Source: Kosakonia cowanii JCM 10956 = DSM 18146
Lineage (GTDB): Bacteria > Pseudomonadota > Gammaproteobacteria > Enterobacterales > Enterobacteriaceae
Direction of reading: 5' to 3'
Assembly (NCBI RefSeq): GCF_001975225.1
Contig: NZ_CP019445.1
Span: 2,170,001-2,234,000, forward strand
DNA length: 64,000 nt
Below the pieces are notes generated by a model that was not told the origin of the DNA, ran no database searches, and was given only the letters and a program-made list of their open reading frames with translations. The position numbers and the translations under genes are program-made. The stretch's first letter is position 1, and every line of letters begins with the position of its first letter. This document shows, piece by piece, positions 51,145-61,400 of the stretch.

Positions 51145-51557
51145 ACAAGACTTATATGCTCGACACAAATATTTGCTCATTCATCATGCGCGAGCAGCCT
51201 GAGGCAGTACTGAAACGCCTGGAGCAGACCGTTCTGCGTAACCACCGCATCGTGGTATCGGCCATCACCTATGCCGAGATGCGCTTCGGTGCTGTCGGCA
51301 AGAAAGCCTCACCGCGTCACGCAAAGCTTGTTGACGCATTCTGTGCTCGCCTTGATGCAGTTCTCGCCTGGGATCGTGCAGCAGTGGATGCCACGACCGA
51401 AATTAAGGTCGCACTGGCCGCAGCCGGCACACCGATTGGTCCAAACGACACGGCGATTGCAGGGCACGCCATTGCGGCCGGCGCTATTCTGGTGACCAAC
51501 AATACCCGTGAGTTTGCTCGCGTTCCCGGACTCGAGCTTGAAGACTGGAGCCGTTAA
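51141..51557 (+). CDS. vapC: Toxin VapC, PIN-domain ribonuclease
   Basis: A 138-residue PIN-domain toxin, close to the VapC of Salmonella and of Shigella virulence plasmids, which cuts initiator tRNA-fMet in the anticodon loop. Acidic residues Asp8 (MLDTN), Glu46 (TYAEMRFG) and Asp103 (GPNDTAIAGHAI) are intact; the VTNNTREFARVPGLELEDW end is diagnostic. The start is GTG at 51141. High similarity to plasmid versions suggests horizontal origin. Confidence 0.92.
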   Translation: MNKTYMLDTNICSFIMREQPEAVLKRLEQTVLRNHRIVVSAITYAEMRFGAVGKKASPRHAKLVDAFCARLDAVLAWDRAAVDATTEIKVALAAAGTPIGPNDTAIAGHAIAAGAILVTNNTREFARVPGLELEDWSR

Positions 51558-51651
51558 TACACAGTTTACGGTCGATTGTATGTTGTAAAGCCGGTGTTTC
51601 ACTCCGGCACATCGCGACCCTTTAACAATAAAACTTCTGGAACCCCCTCAA

Positions 51652-52266
51652 ATGAAAATTAAGCACCTGCTATCGTTTCGGTTCAACCGCTGTCTGGTGC
51701 TGATACCAGCGTCATTTTTATTGCTCAGTTGTTCCTCCAACTACCAATTACTCTGTCCTTTCGGCGCACATAAAGGCGAGATTCAGCAATTCGATAAGAG
51801 TTACTGGGAGTCAACTAAAAAAAATCCCCTGAAGAGTGACAAGCAGGTTGTTATGGAGTGTAACACCCAGTCTGATGCGGAGAAGGAGCGCCTTTCATCG
51901 GCCTATATCCAGTTGTGCAAAGCAGGTCATCTTGATACCGGGAACCGCCTCTTCGTTGAAAAGATATTCAGCGATCCTAATTATTCCAGAGCAGTTTCAG
52001 GAATGATGAATGCAAAAATGCCGAAGAAAGAGTCAGCCGAATCACAGTTGAAATGGTCAGTGGCGCACAGCGATAACCCTGACAGTTTCAAGGAGTATTG
52101 TGGGTATTACGTCAAAAAAGATGCAGATAAACGTTCTTCCACACTGTTGGGCTTAAACGTTGAAGGCTTCAGGTCTGAAATCTTTAACCAGTGCATGGTA
52201 AAAAACCATATGATGAAAATCGTTCCTACTAAATCATTCAGGAAGTGTAACAATATTAGCTGGTAA
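51652..52266 (+). CDS. Predicted lipoprotein of unknown function
   Basis: A 204-residue protein with a lipoprotein signal peptide, lipobox LLLS-C at Cys27 (PASFLLLSCSSN), after a hydrophobic stretch. The mature part is polar, with six further cysteines that could form disulfides (CPFGAH, MECNTQ, QLCKAGH, EYCGYY, NQCMVK, RKCNNI). I recognise no family. Codon use is AT-rich compared with the proBA genes. The Shine-Dalgarno is weak. It follows vapBC by 94 bases and belongs to the accessory region. Confidence 0.6.
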   Translation: MKIKHLLSFRFNRCLVLIPASFLLLSCSSNYQLLCPFGAHKGEIQQFDKSYWESTKKNPLKSDKQVVMECNTQSDAEKERLSSAYIQLCKAGHLDTGNRLFVEKIFSDPNYSRAVSGMMNAKMPKKESAESQLKWSVAHSDNPDSFKEYCGYYVKKDADKRSSTLLGLNVEGFRSEIFNQCMVKNHMMKIVPTKSFRKCNNISW

Positions 52267-52461
52267 CGAGCATGTAAGGTTCCAGCCCGCGTCCGGAATA
52301 ACCGCTAAAAGCAGGGTATTATCCTGCTCTCATCGGGCCGGAATCTCGCCGCAACCGGGCGGCGAGTTAGATCTCAGTCAGTACCCGTTCTGATGAAGCC
52401 AGCCCGCACATGACCATTTCCTCTTACCCGGCAGGAAGCCTGGATTATCAGTACAAACCTT

Positions 52462-52947
52462 CTACGCAGAACCTGATTTGTGCCGCTCGCTTCCTTTCCA
52501 GTAAATCAGATACGTAAGTGCAGCAACTGAGCAAAAAGCATAAGGGCTTAAAAGCAGAATTTCGTGGTAAGTAATTTCGAATATGCTGATGACAGGCCAT
52601 GCCAGTACAACCAGCCATATGAAGAGCGTAGTGAACAGTATAAAAAAGCATCCCTTAAATGAAGGGGCAGGGAATATTCGCCTTGTTATCACCACCACCG
52701 GAAGACCCACTATAAAAGACCCTGCCAGGGTGCCGTAAATACTTATCATGACGGTAAACAAATAGACAAAAATGACAGATACCAATTCCTCAGCGGAATC
52801 GTTATTTTTTGCCCAGTAAAGATATATCAAAAGAAATAATGAGCCAGATAAACTGCCAAATACCGCTGACAGTACAGAAGACATAACTAAATTTTTATCA
52901 ATAATTTTAGGCATCGTTTTCTCAGCATCTGAGTTGCTGGCCTTCAT
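52462..52947 (-). CDS. Small integral membrane protein of unknown function
   Basis: A 161-residue protein with about four membrane helices (near 25-45, 55-80, 100-120 and 125-148). The polar N-terminus is KASNSDAEKTMPKIIDKN and the short tail is basic (YWKGSERHKSGSA). No family is recognised. The start is uncertain: ATG at 52947 has only a poor Shine-Dalgarno and the in-frame ATG at 52914 (MPKIIDKN) is an alternative. The sequence is AT-rich. Confidence 0.5.
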   Translation of the reverse strand: MKASNSDAEKTMPKIIDKNLVMSSVLSAVFGSLSGSLFLLIYLYWAKNNDSAEELVSVIFVYLFTVMISIYGTLAGSFIVGLPVVVITRRIFPAPSFKGCFFILFTTLFIWLVVLAWPVISIFEITYHEILLLSPYAFCSVAALTYLIYWKGSERHKSGSA

Positions 52948-53014
52948 GCGGCTTACCGCCTGAGCCGTGCAGCGTGGCGTGGGATCGCAAAGCAGGAATG
53001 GAGTTTAAAGGATT

Positions 53015-53251
53015 TTACTCCCAACCCAGCTCACTATAAGTCTTACAATCCTGGTCAGGAAAAGAGGTCATATATTGACCCCAGCCCATATATTTATAAT
53101 AAAGTGTCATTGCTTCATAATAGCTCGTAGCTTCAACTTCCCATACGAGCTCTGCGCCGGGCGCTAATAACGATCTTGCTGCATGTCCGTGAACACCTTT
53201 GAGGCAAAAGGTTTGGCTCCCGTCTGGCTCTAACCATAGTTCATGCTGCAA
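53015..53251 (-). CDS. Small conserved protein, unknown function
   Basis: A 78-residue protein, MQHELWLEPDGSQTFCLKG...LVWEVEATSYYEAMTLYYKYMGWGQYMTS...KTYSELGWE. The pattern of a beta-strand start, an EA-Y/F-EAM-YY helix and a C-terminal Y-ELGWE resembles small stand-alone proteins widely found in proteobacteria. The function is unknown. The start is TTG at 53251 with AAGGGAG about six bases upstream; no ATG in frame fits better. It lies before the two-partner secretion genes, in the opposite direction. Confidence 0.6.
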   Translation of the reverse strand: MQHELWLEPDGSQTFCLKGVHGHAARSLLAPGAELVWEVEATSYYEAMTLYYKYMGWGQYMTSFPDQDCKTYSELGWE

Positions 53252-53797
53252 AATTGACTCCCTTTATTATTAAGATTGTCTGCCAATCATTCCATATTAG
53301 ACAGTGATTTAACAGACGATAGTCTGGTAAAGACCTTAGTTTTGCATGGCTGTGGTAATGGTCGGCATCAGTATCATTGATTTAGCTAAAGAGCGCGAGC
53401 AGCGCAAATCAGGCACAAGAGAGCACCGCGCTTACATCAGCCGGAGCGCCCGGCGAACCCGGCAACATAATAGCCTGTGGCTATTACCCCCATCCCTGCT
53501 TTGATATATCCATCTCTCTCTATTAACCTACTAATTTAAGTAGCCAAATAATCGATGCTTACAATTACCAAAAATGCTAATGGCATCTTATTAGCCAACC
53601 CTGCGTATCACTTAATCTTCAAAGCCACTGCGATATACTTCAACCTTCTCCAGAATATATCCTGAACTAAAGTGAAATTTAAAAGTGCATTATCTATTTG
53701 CCTAATCGAGTATTGCCTTTTTAATTAATCCATAAGAAAATACTTAGAAATCATTATTAAAAGCAACTTAACCAAAATTATATTGGTCGGGTGACCT
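53252..53797. other. AT-rich region before the two-partner secretion genes
   Basis: 546 bases, very AT-rich (about 60 percent or more), with no ORF of note on either strand. It includes the promoter region of tpsB. The composition contrasts with the GC-rich genes on both sides and suggests foreign origin or silencing by H-NS. Confidence 0.5.
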
Positions 53798-55474
53798 ATG
53801 TTTTCTTCAGGGATGAGAAAAGTGCGTTATTTATTGCTGTTTATATTATTTATCTCTGCCGCACAGGCTGCGCCATTATCGCCGGCTGATCGGGATGCGG
53901 TGCGTCAACAGCAGGAACAGCTGTTGCGACAGAGCCAGCAACAGCGCGATGAGCTGGAGCGAAGCACGCCGCTGCCGCGTCAGGACGTGCGTACGCCCGA
54001 CGGCAACGCTCAGGGGCCCTGTTTTACCATCCACACCATCACCCTTTCAGGCGTCACGCTTATCAGCGCGAAAGCGCAGCAGAAACTGATCTCACCGTGG
54101 CTGAATCAATGCCTGGATATGGCAAAAATCACCCAATTAACTACCGCCATCTCCGACTGGTATATCAGCCGCGGCTATATCACCAGCCGCGCATTTCTTA
54201 CTGAGCAAGATCTGTCGCAGGGTGAATTACGCCTGGTGGTAATGGAAGGGAAATTAAGCCATATCCGCCTCGACGGTGAATCGCCGCGCATTCTGAAAAT
54301 GGTTTTCCCCGGTCTGGAAGGCAAGGTGTTAAACCTGCGTGATATTGAGCAGGGGATGGAGCAAATAAACCGTTTGCGCAGCAACCCTGTGCAGATAGAA
54401 ATAGTGCCGGATACCGAGCCGGGATATTCCATCGTTAATCTCACCGCCACGCCGGAATTCCCGTTAAGTGCCTCTTTCTCGCTCGATAATAGCGGGCAGA
54501 AGAGCACTGGCGAGAAGCAATTAAACGGTTCACTGAGTGGAAATAACCTGCTGGGGCTGGCCGATAAATGGTTTGTCAGCGGCGGGCGCAGCAGTGACTT
54601 CGCCACCGGATATGACGCGCAAAGTTTCCAGACCGGCGTCAGCGTGCCTTATGGCTACGGCCTGCTGGATTACAGCTACGCCTGGAGTAACTACCGCACC
54701 ACCATTATGAATCAGGGTTATCCATGGATGTCGACGGGTGACACCAAAACCCATCGGCTGAATGGTTCATGGGTGGTGTTTCGTAATGGCGATATCAAAA
54801 CCGCGCTCTCGGCGGGCGTAACCCAGCGCTCCAGCCGTAACTGGCTTAACGACGCGCCGCTGAAAAGCAGCACCCGCAACCTCTCCAGCCTCCAGCTTGG
54901 TATCAACCACACACAGAAAATGTTCGGCGGTGTGGCAACGTTCAACCCCGGTTACAGCCACGGTATGCCGTGGTTTAACGCTGAAACCGATGAAGAGAAG
55001 ATCGGCGACGTGCCGCGCGCAGAGTTCCGTAAGTGGAACCTGAGCGCCAGTTTCCAGCGCCCGGTAACCCATGATCTTCTGTGGCTTACCAGCCTGTACG
55101 GGCAGTGGTCGCCGGACCGGCTCTATGGCAGCGAACGGCTGACCCTCGGTGGCGAAAGCTCCGTTCGCGGCTTCAAAGAGCAGTATCTCTCCGGCGATAA
55201 CGGGGGTTACTGGCGTAACGAACTCAACTACCCGCTGTTTACCCTGCCGGTGCTCGGGCAGATCAGCGCCACCGTCGCGCTGGACGGCGGCTGGCTGGAA
55301 AAGGATCGCTTCGACAAATTTGCCTCGGGCACGCTGTGGGGAACGGCGGTATCGCTTAGCAGCGCCGGGCGCTGGTTCGCAAGTCAAATCACACTAGGGA
55401 CGCCGCTCGCCTATCCCGACTGGCTGGGGCCGGATCATCTGACGCTTAACTGGCGTGTTGCGGTGACATTTTAA
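53798..55474 (+). CDS. Two-partner secretion transporter TpsB (CdiB/ShlB/FhaC family)
   Basis: A 558-residue outer membrane transporter. Signal peptide about 1-25 (MRKVRYLLLFILFISAAQA), a helical plug region (SPADRDAVRQQQEQLLRQSQ, about 27-60), then a POTRA domain (about 75-155, CFTIHTITLSGVTLISAKAQ, QGELRLVVMEGKLSHI). A beta-barrel follows (FSLDNSGQKSTGEKQ; loop 6 motif SSVRGFKEQYLSGDNGGYWRNEL), ending in the aromatic residue Phe. Its partner tpsA starts 11 bases after the stop. GGGTGACCT precedes the ATG at 53798; an alternative ATG is at 53813. Confidence 0.9.
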   Translation: MFSSGMRKVRYLLLFILFISAAQAAPLSPADRDAVRQQQEQLLRQSQQQRDELERSTPLPRQDVRTPDGNAQGPCFTIHTITLSGVTLISAKAQQKLISPWLNQCLDMAKITQLTTAISDWYISRGYITSRAFLTEQDLSQGELRLVVMEGKLSHIRLDGESPRILKMVFPGLEGKVLNLRDIEQGMEQINRLRSNPVQIEIVPDTEPGYSIVNLTATPEFPLSASFSLDNSGQKSTGEKQLNGSLSGNNLLGLADKWFVSGGRSSDFATGYDAQSFQTGVSVPYGYGLLDYSYAWSNYRTTIMNQGYPWMSTGDTKTHRLNGSWVVFRNGDIKTALSAGVTQRSSRNWLNDAPLKSSTRNLSSLQLGINHTQKMFGGVATFNPGYSHGMPWFNAETDEEKIGDVPRAEFRKWNLSASFQRPVTHDLLWLTSLYGQWSPDRLYGSERLTLGGESSVRGFKEQYLSGDNGGYWRNELNYPLFTLPVLGQISATVALDGGWLEKDRFDKFASGTLWGTAVSLSSAGRWFASQITLGTPLAYPDWLGPDHLTLNWRVAVTF

Positions 55475-55485
55475 GGAAGAAGGCA

Positions 55486-58400
55486 ATGGATACTGTCAAA
55501 CCTGTTCGTTTCTCACAACGCGCGCTGAGCTGGCTGATTATCAGCCTGCTGGTCTGGCAGCCCGTTGCGCCTTCCTTTGCCGCGGCCATCACGCCGAATG
55601 GCCCGGCCACCATGGACAAGGCCGCCAATGGCGTGCCGGTGGTTAATATCGCCACGCCTAACGGCGCGGGTATTTCCCATAACCAGTTCAAAGATTACAA
55701 CGTCGGTGCCGAGGGGTTAATCCTCAATAACGCCACTGGTCAGCTTACACAGACGCAGCTGGGCGGGCTTGTCCAGAACAACCCGAACCTGCGCGCAGGC
55801 CAGGAAGCGCGCGGCATTATCAACGAAGTCACCGGCGGCAGCCGTTCCCGGTTGCAGGGTTATACCGAAGTAGCCGGGAAAGCGGCGAATGTGATGGTCG
55901 CCAACCCGTATGGCATCACCTGTAACGGCTGCGGCTTTATCAACACGCCGAATGCTACGCTGACGACCGGTAAACCGCAGTTTGACGCGGCGGGCAACCT
56001 CTCTGCGCTGGAGGTGAGAAAAGGCACCATTACGGTGGAAGGGAAGGGGCTGGACGCCAGCGCGAGCGATGCGCTGTCGCTGATCTCGCGCGCCACCGAA
56101 GTGAACGCCGCGATCCATGCGAAAGCGTTAACGGTAACTGCAGGCGCTAACCGCGTCGATGCCAGCGGAAACGCCACACCAATTGCTGGCGAAGGCGCGG
56201 CTCCGGTCGTGGCGGTAGATACCGGCGCGCTCGGCGGTATGTATGCCAACCGTATTCATCTGGTCTCGACCGAAAAAGGCGTCGGGGTGAACCTCGGCAA
56301 CTTGGCCGCGCGGCAGGGCGATATCCGGCTTGATGCTAACGGGAAAATGGTCATCCGGGAGAGTGTCGCCAGCGGATCGTTAACCGCGAGCGGTGAGAGC
56401 GTGACGCTGAACGGAAGCCATCAGACCGGCGGCAATATGGTCATCGCCGGAACGCAGGCGGTGGCGTTGAATGGCACTCAGGTGGCAAAAGAGACGCTGG
56501 AGGTTAAAGCAAAAAGCCTCACCCACAGCGGAACCTCAACGGCGAATCGCATCGCGCTGACCGGCCAGCAGACGCTTACCAACAGCGGCTCGCTGGTAGC
56601 GAAAGAGCTGGCGCTTGGCGCGTCGCACATCACCAACAGCGGGAAACTTCAGGGCACCCAGGCTCTGAATCTCAACACCACTCAACTCGATAACCTGGCG
56701 AGCGGTACGCTTTACTCTGCGCAGGATCTCACGCTCACGCTGCCGCAACTCAACAACCAGGGCACGGTTCAGGGGCGCTCACTTAACCTGACCGGCGATG
56801 TGCTGCATAACAGCGGCACCTTGCTGTCGGAAAGCAATACGCAACTGAAGATCGGGCAACTGGATAACCAGGGAACCATCGCAGCAAAACAGCAACTCAC
56901 TGCCGAAACCAGCTCGCTGAACAATGGCAAGAGTGGGCAGTTGCAAAGCAACGGTAATATCCGACTCGGCGCTGATAATGCAGTGCTGAACGGCACTCAG
57001 CAGGCCAACGGGGCGCTGGACGTTACGGCGAACACGCTCCAGCACACAGGAAAATCCAGCGCCAGTGCGCTCAATCTCAATGCCCGTGACACCCTGACCA
57101 ACAGTGGTTCGCTGGTAGCGAATAACCTGACTCTCGGCGCAGCCCACATCAGCAACAGCGGGCAGGTTCAGGGCACCGACGCGTTGAACCTGAACACCAG
57201 CCTGCTGGATAACCAGGCCAGCGGCACGCTCTATTCAACAAAAGATCTCAACTTTACCCTGCCACAGCTGAACAATCAGGGCACGGTGCAGGGGCGGTCG
57301 CTGCGTATCACCGGCGACGTGCTGAAAAATGAGGGCACGCTGCTTGCCGATACCGGCCTGTGGCTGAAGGCACGGCAACTGGAAAACCAGGGCAGCATCG
57401 CGGCGAAAGGCCAGCTCACCGCCAGCGCGACTGAGCTTAATAACCGCGGGCGTCTGGAAAGCAAGGGGCGTGTCGATCTCAGCGCGGATAACGCGACGCT
57501 TAGCGGATCGCAAATCGCGCAGGACGCGCTGAGCGTGACGGCGAAAGCCCTTAACCACAGCGGGCAGACCAGTGCGGCTGCCGTTGCCCTGACGGCGACA
57601 GATGTCATCAACAACAGCGGGTCGCTGGTGGCGAATAACCTCGCGCTGCATGCCGCGCAGATTAACAACACCGCGCAGATTCAGGGCACCCAGGCTCTCA
57701 ATCTGCAGGCGGATCGGCTGGAGAACCAGGCGACCGGCACAATCTACACCGCCCGAGATCTGATCCTCAATATTCCGCAGTTGCACAACAGCGGCACGAT
57801 TCAGGGGCTGTCGCTCAGCACGACGGGCGATGTACTGCAAAACGAGGGCACGCTGCTTGCCGATACCGGCCTCTGGCTGAGAGCCGGGCAGCTCGATAAC
57901 CGGGGTAACATTGCTGCAAAAGGCCAGTTAACCGCTAACGCTACCCGGCTCAGCAACTCGGGACGTCTGGAAAGCAAGAGCCGCATGGATCTCAGCGCAG
58001 ATGACGCGACGCTGAGCGGGACGCAAATCGCGCAGGACGCGCTGAATGTGACGGCGAAAACGCTCGATCACAGCGGGCAGAGCAGTGCGGCGGCTGTCGC
58101 TCTGACGGCGACAGATAGCATTAACAACAGCGGAGAGATGAGCGGAGCCGCTGTCGCCCTGACGGCAACAGATAACATCAACAACAGCGGGAAGCTGATC
58201 GCGGATAGCCTCACGCTGCATGCCGCGCAGGTTAGCAATAGCGGGCAGGTTCAGGGCACCCAGGCCCTCAATCTGCAGGCGGATCGGCTGGAGAACCAGT
58301 CGACCGGCACGATCTACACCGCTCAGGATCTGATCCTCAACATTCCGCAAATGCACAACAGCGGCACCATCCAGGGGCTGACACTTAATGCCACCAGCGA

Positions 58401-61400
58401 TGTGCTGCAAAACGAGGGCAAGCTGCTTGCCGATACCGGGCTGGTGCTAAAAGCAGGACAGCTGGAAAACCGCGGCAACGTGGCGGCAAAAGGCGCCCTG
58501 AACGCCAGTGCTGGCCACTTGAACAACCAGGGGATGATGCAGGGGCTGACACTCGGCATTGCCGGTGATGTGCTGGAAAACAGCGGGACGCTGCAAGGCA
58601 AAACCCTCGATATGCGCGGCGATCAGGTGCGCAACAGCGGCATGCTGGTCGCGGATGACGCACTGCGTATTGATGCCGGTTCCCTGACGACAACGGCTGA
58701 CTCTACGCTCAACAGCAAAGGTGGCCTCCAGCTTTCAGCTAAACGTGACGCCTCTCTGCAAGGGCAGCTCAACGCCGACAAATCGCTGGTGATTGATGCA
58801 GGAATGCTGACCAGCACCGCCCAGTTGCAAAGCGGCGGCAAGATGGCGATCGCCGCCGACAGCGCCACGCTTAACGGCGCGCAGTGGGCGAAAGGGGCGC
58901 TGGAGGTGAAGGCCAACACCCTGAACCACGGCGGCAGAACGAGCGCGGGAAGCATTACACTCACCGCGCAGGATGGATTGACCAACAGCGGCACGCTGAT
59001 TTCAGATAGCCTGGCGCTGAACGCACAGCAGATCGCCAACCGTGGCCTGCTCCAGGGCACCCAGGCGCTGAAGCTGAACACCGGGCAACTGGATAACGAG
59101 GCCGGCGGCTCGATCTATTCGGTGCAGGGCCTGCTGTTAAACATTCCTCATCTCAATAACCTCGGCACCATTCAGGCGCTCTCTCTGGGTTTCACCGGCG
59201 ATACGTTACATAACGAGGGGGCGCTGACCTTTACTTCCGACGCGCTGCTGCGTGCCAACACGCTGGAAAACCGCGGCGCGATCACGGCCAAAGGGCGCTT
59301 AACCACCGAAGGCGCAACGCTTGATAACAGCGGCGCGCTTGAAGGCCAGACGCTGGAGATCGCCGCTGATACGCTGCACAACAGCGGCTCAACCTTGTCT
59401 GCGGGTGATACGCAACTGCGCGCCGGGCTGCTGGATAACCGCGCAACGATGGCGGCAAAAGGCCAGCTAACAGCCGATAGCCAGACGCTTATCAACAGCG
59501 GCACGTTGCAGGGCCAGACGCTGGATATCGGCGGCGACGCCATACAAAACAGCGGCACGCTGAATGCAGCGGGTGCGGCGCAGATCCGCGGCGGAGAGGT
59601 AACAAACAGCGGTGCGGTGGCGGCAAAAGGCCAGCTCACCGCCACTGTCACGGCGCTTAACAACGCCGGTACGGTACAGGGGCAGGCTCTTGATATTACT
59701 GGCGATCGGGTGCAAAACAGCGGCACGCTGGCATCCGATGGCGCACTGCGCGTGCAGGCCGGAACGCTCGCCAGCGGTGCGGGTTCCACCATTACCGGTA
59801 TCGGCAATGTGGCGCTGCGTGCACAAACGCGGGCCGATCTCGACGGGCAGGTTAACGCTGATGGTGCGCTTACTGTTCACGCCGGGACGCTGAGCAGCCA
59901 GCAACAGGCGCAGTTGCAGAGCGGGGGCGATATGACCCTTGATGCGGACAGCATCACCCTAAACGGGACGCAGGCGGTCAAAGGCGCGCTGGATGTTAAG
60001 GCCAATTCGCTGAGCCACGGCGGCAAGTCCAGCGCCGCTGGCATCGATTTAAACGTACAAAATAAACTTGGAAATAGCGGCACGCTGGTTGCCGACACTC
60101 TTGCGATGAACGGCGGGGAGATCCGCAACAGCGGCCTGTTGCAGGGAACCCGCGTACTCGATCTTCAGACCGGCAAACTGGATAACCTCTCCGGCGGGAC
60201 AATCTACTCCTCGCAGGGCTTCACCCTCGCTATCCCTGAATTAGCCAACAGCGGTCTCATCACCACTGATGGCGATCTGCACATTGGCGGCAATACGCTG
60301 GTCAATGACGGCGAGATAAACGGCGTCAGCCTCTCCAGTGATTACCGAAACCTGAACAACGCCGCCAGCGGGCGTCTGCTGGCCGACAAAAACCTCACCT
60401 TTAATTCAGCCAGTATTGTGAATGACGGGCTGGTATCGGCAGATACCGGCAGCGTGACGGCGCAAAGTCTGGAGAACCGCGGTGAGCTGACCGCCACCTC
60501 GCTGCTGCTGACGCTCACGCGGCAGGCGATAAACCACGATAGCGGGCGCATCATCGGCGAGAACGGGTTAACGCTCAGCGCACCGACGCTGCTTAACCGC
60601 GGCCTGATGGCGGGTAACACCCTGACGCTGAAGCAGGGCGATATTACCAACAGTGGAACGTTGCAGGGCACGAACGGCCTGACAGCAACCGGCACCAGCC
60701 TGACCAATGAGCAGGGCGGCGTCGTGCTGAGCAATGGCGCCGTCACCGTCAAAAATGGCCGCCTGGTCAATGCCGGGCAGTTGCAGGGCGATACGCTGGA
60801 TTTAGCCACCGGCGAGTGGCTCAACAGCGGCACCGCGCTGGGTAAAAATGGCCTGAATGCCGAAGTTAGCGGCAAAGTGGATAACCAGGGGCGCATCATC
60901 AGCCAGCAGGCAATGATGCTCCAGGCGGCAGGCAGCGAGAATGACGGCACGCTGATGGCTAAAGTGCTCGCCCTGCACGGCGATGTGCGCAACAGCGGGT
61001 TGATTCAGGGCAGCGACACGCTCGCCTGGGATGGAGCCTCGCTGGTGAATGCGGCCAGTGGGCAGATGCTGAGCGGCAACGGCCTTACGCTTAATGGCAG
61101 CACGCTGGATAACCAGGGGCAGATGCAGGGCCGCACCGTTACTGCAACCGCCGACAGTTTGCACAACGGCGGCACCCTGCAGGCGCAGGACGATCTTAAC
61201 GCCACCCTGAGCGGCAAGCTGGATAACCAGGGGCAGATGCTGAGCCAGGGCGCGGCGGATATCCGCACTGCGCAAACCCAGAACGGCGGCAAACTGGCGG
61301 CAAAAGTACTGCGGCTTACCGCGCCTGAACTGACCAACACCGGCCTGTTGCAGGGCAACGATGCCCTGACGCTCAGCACCCTGAACCTGCTGAATGGCAG

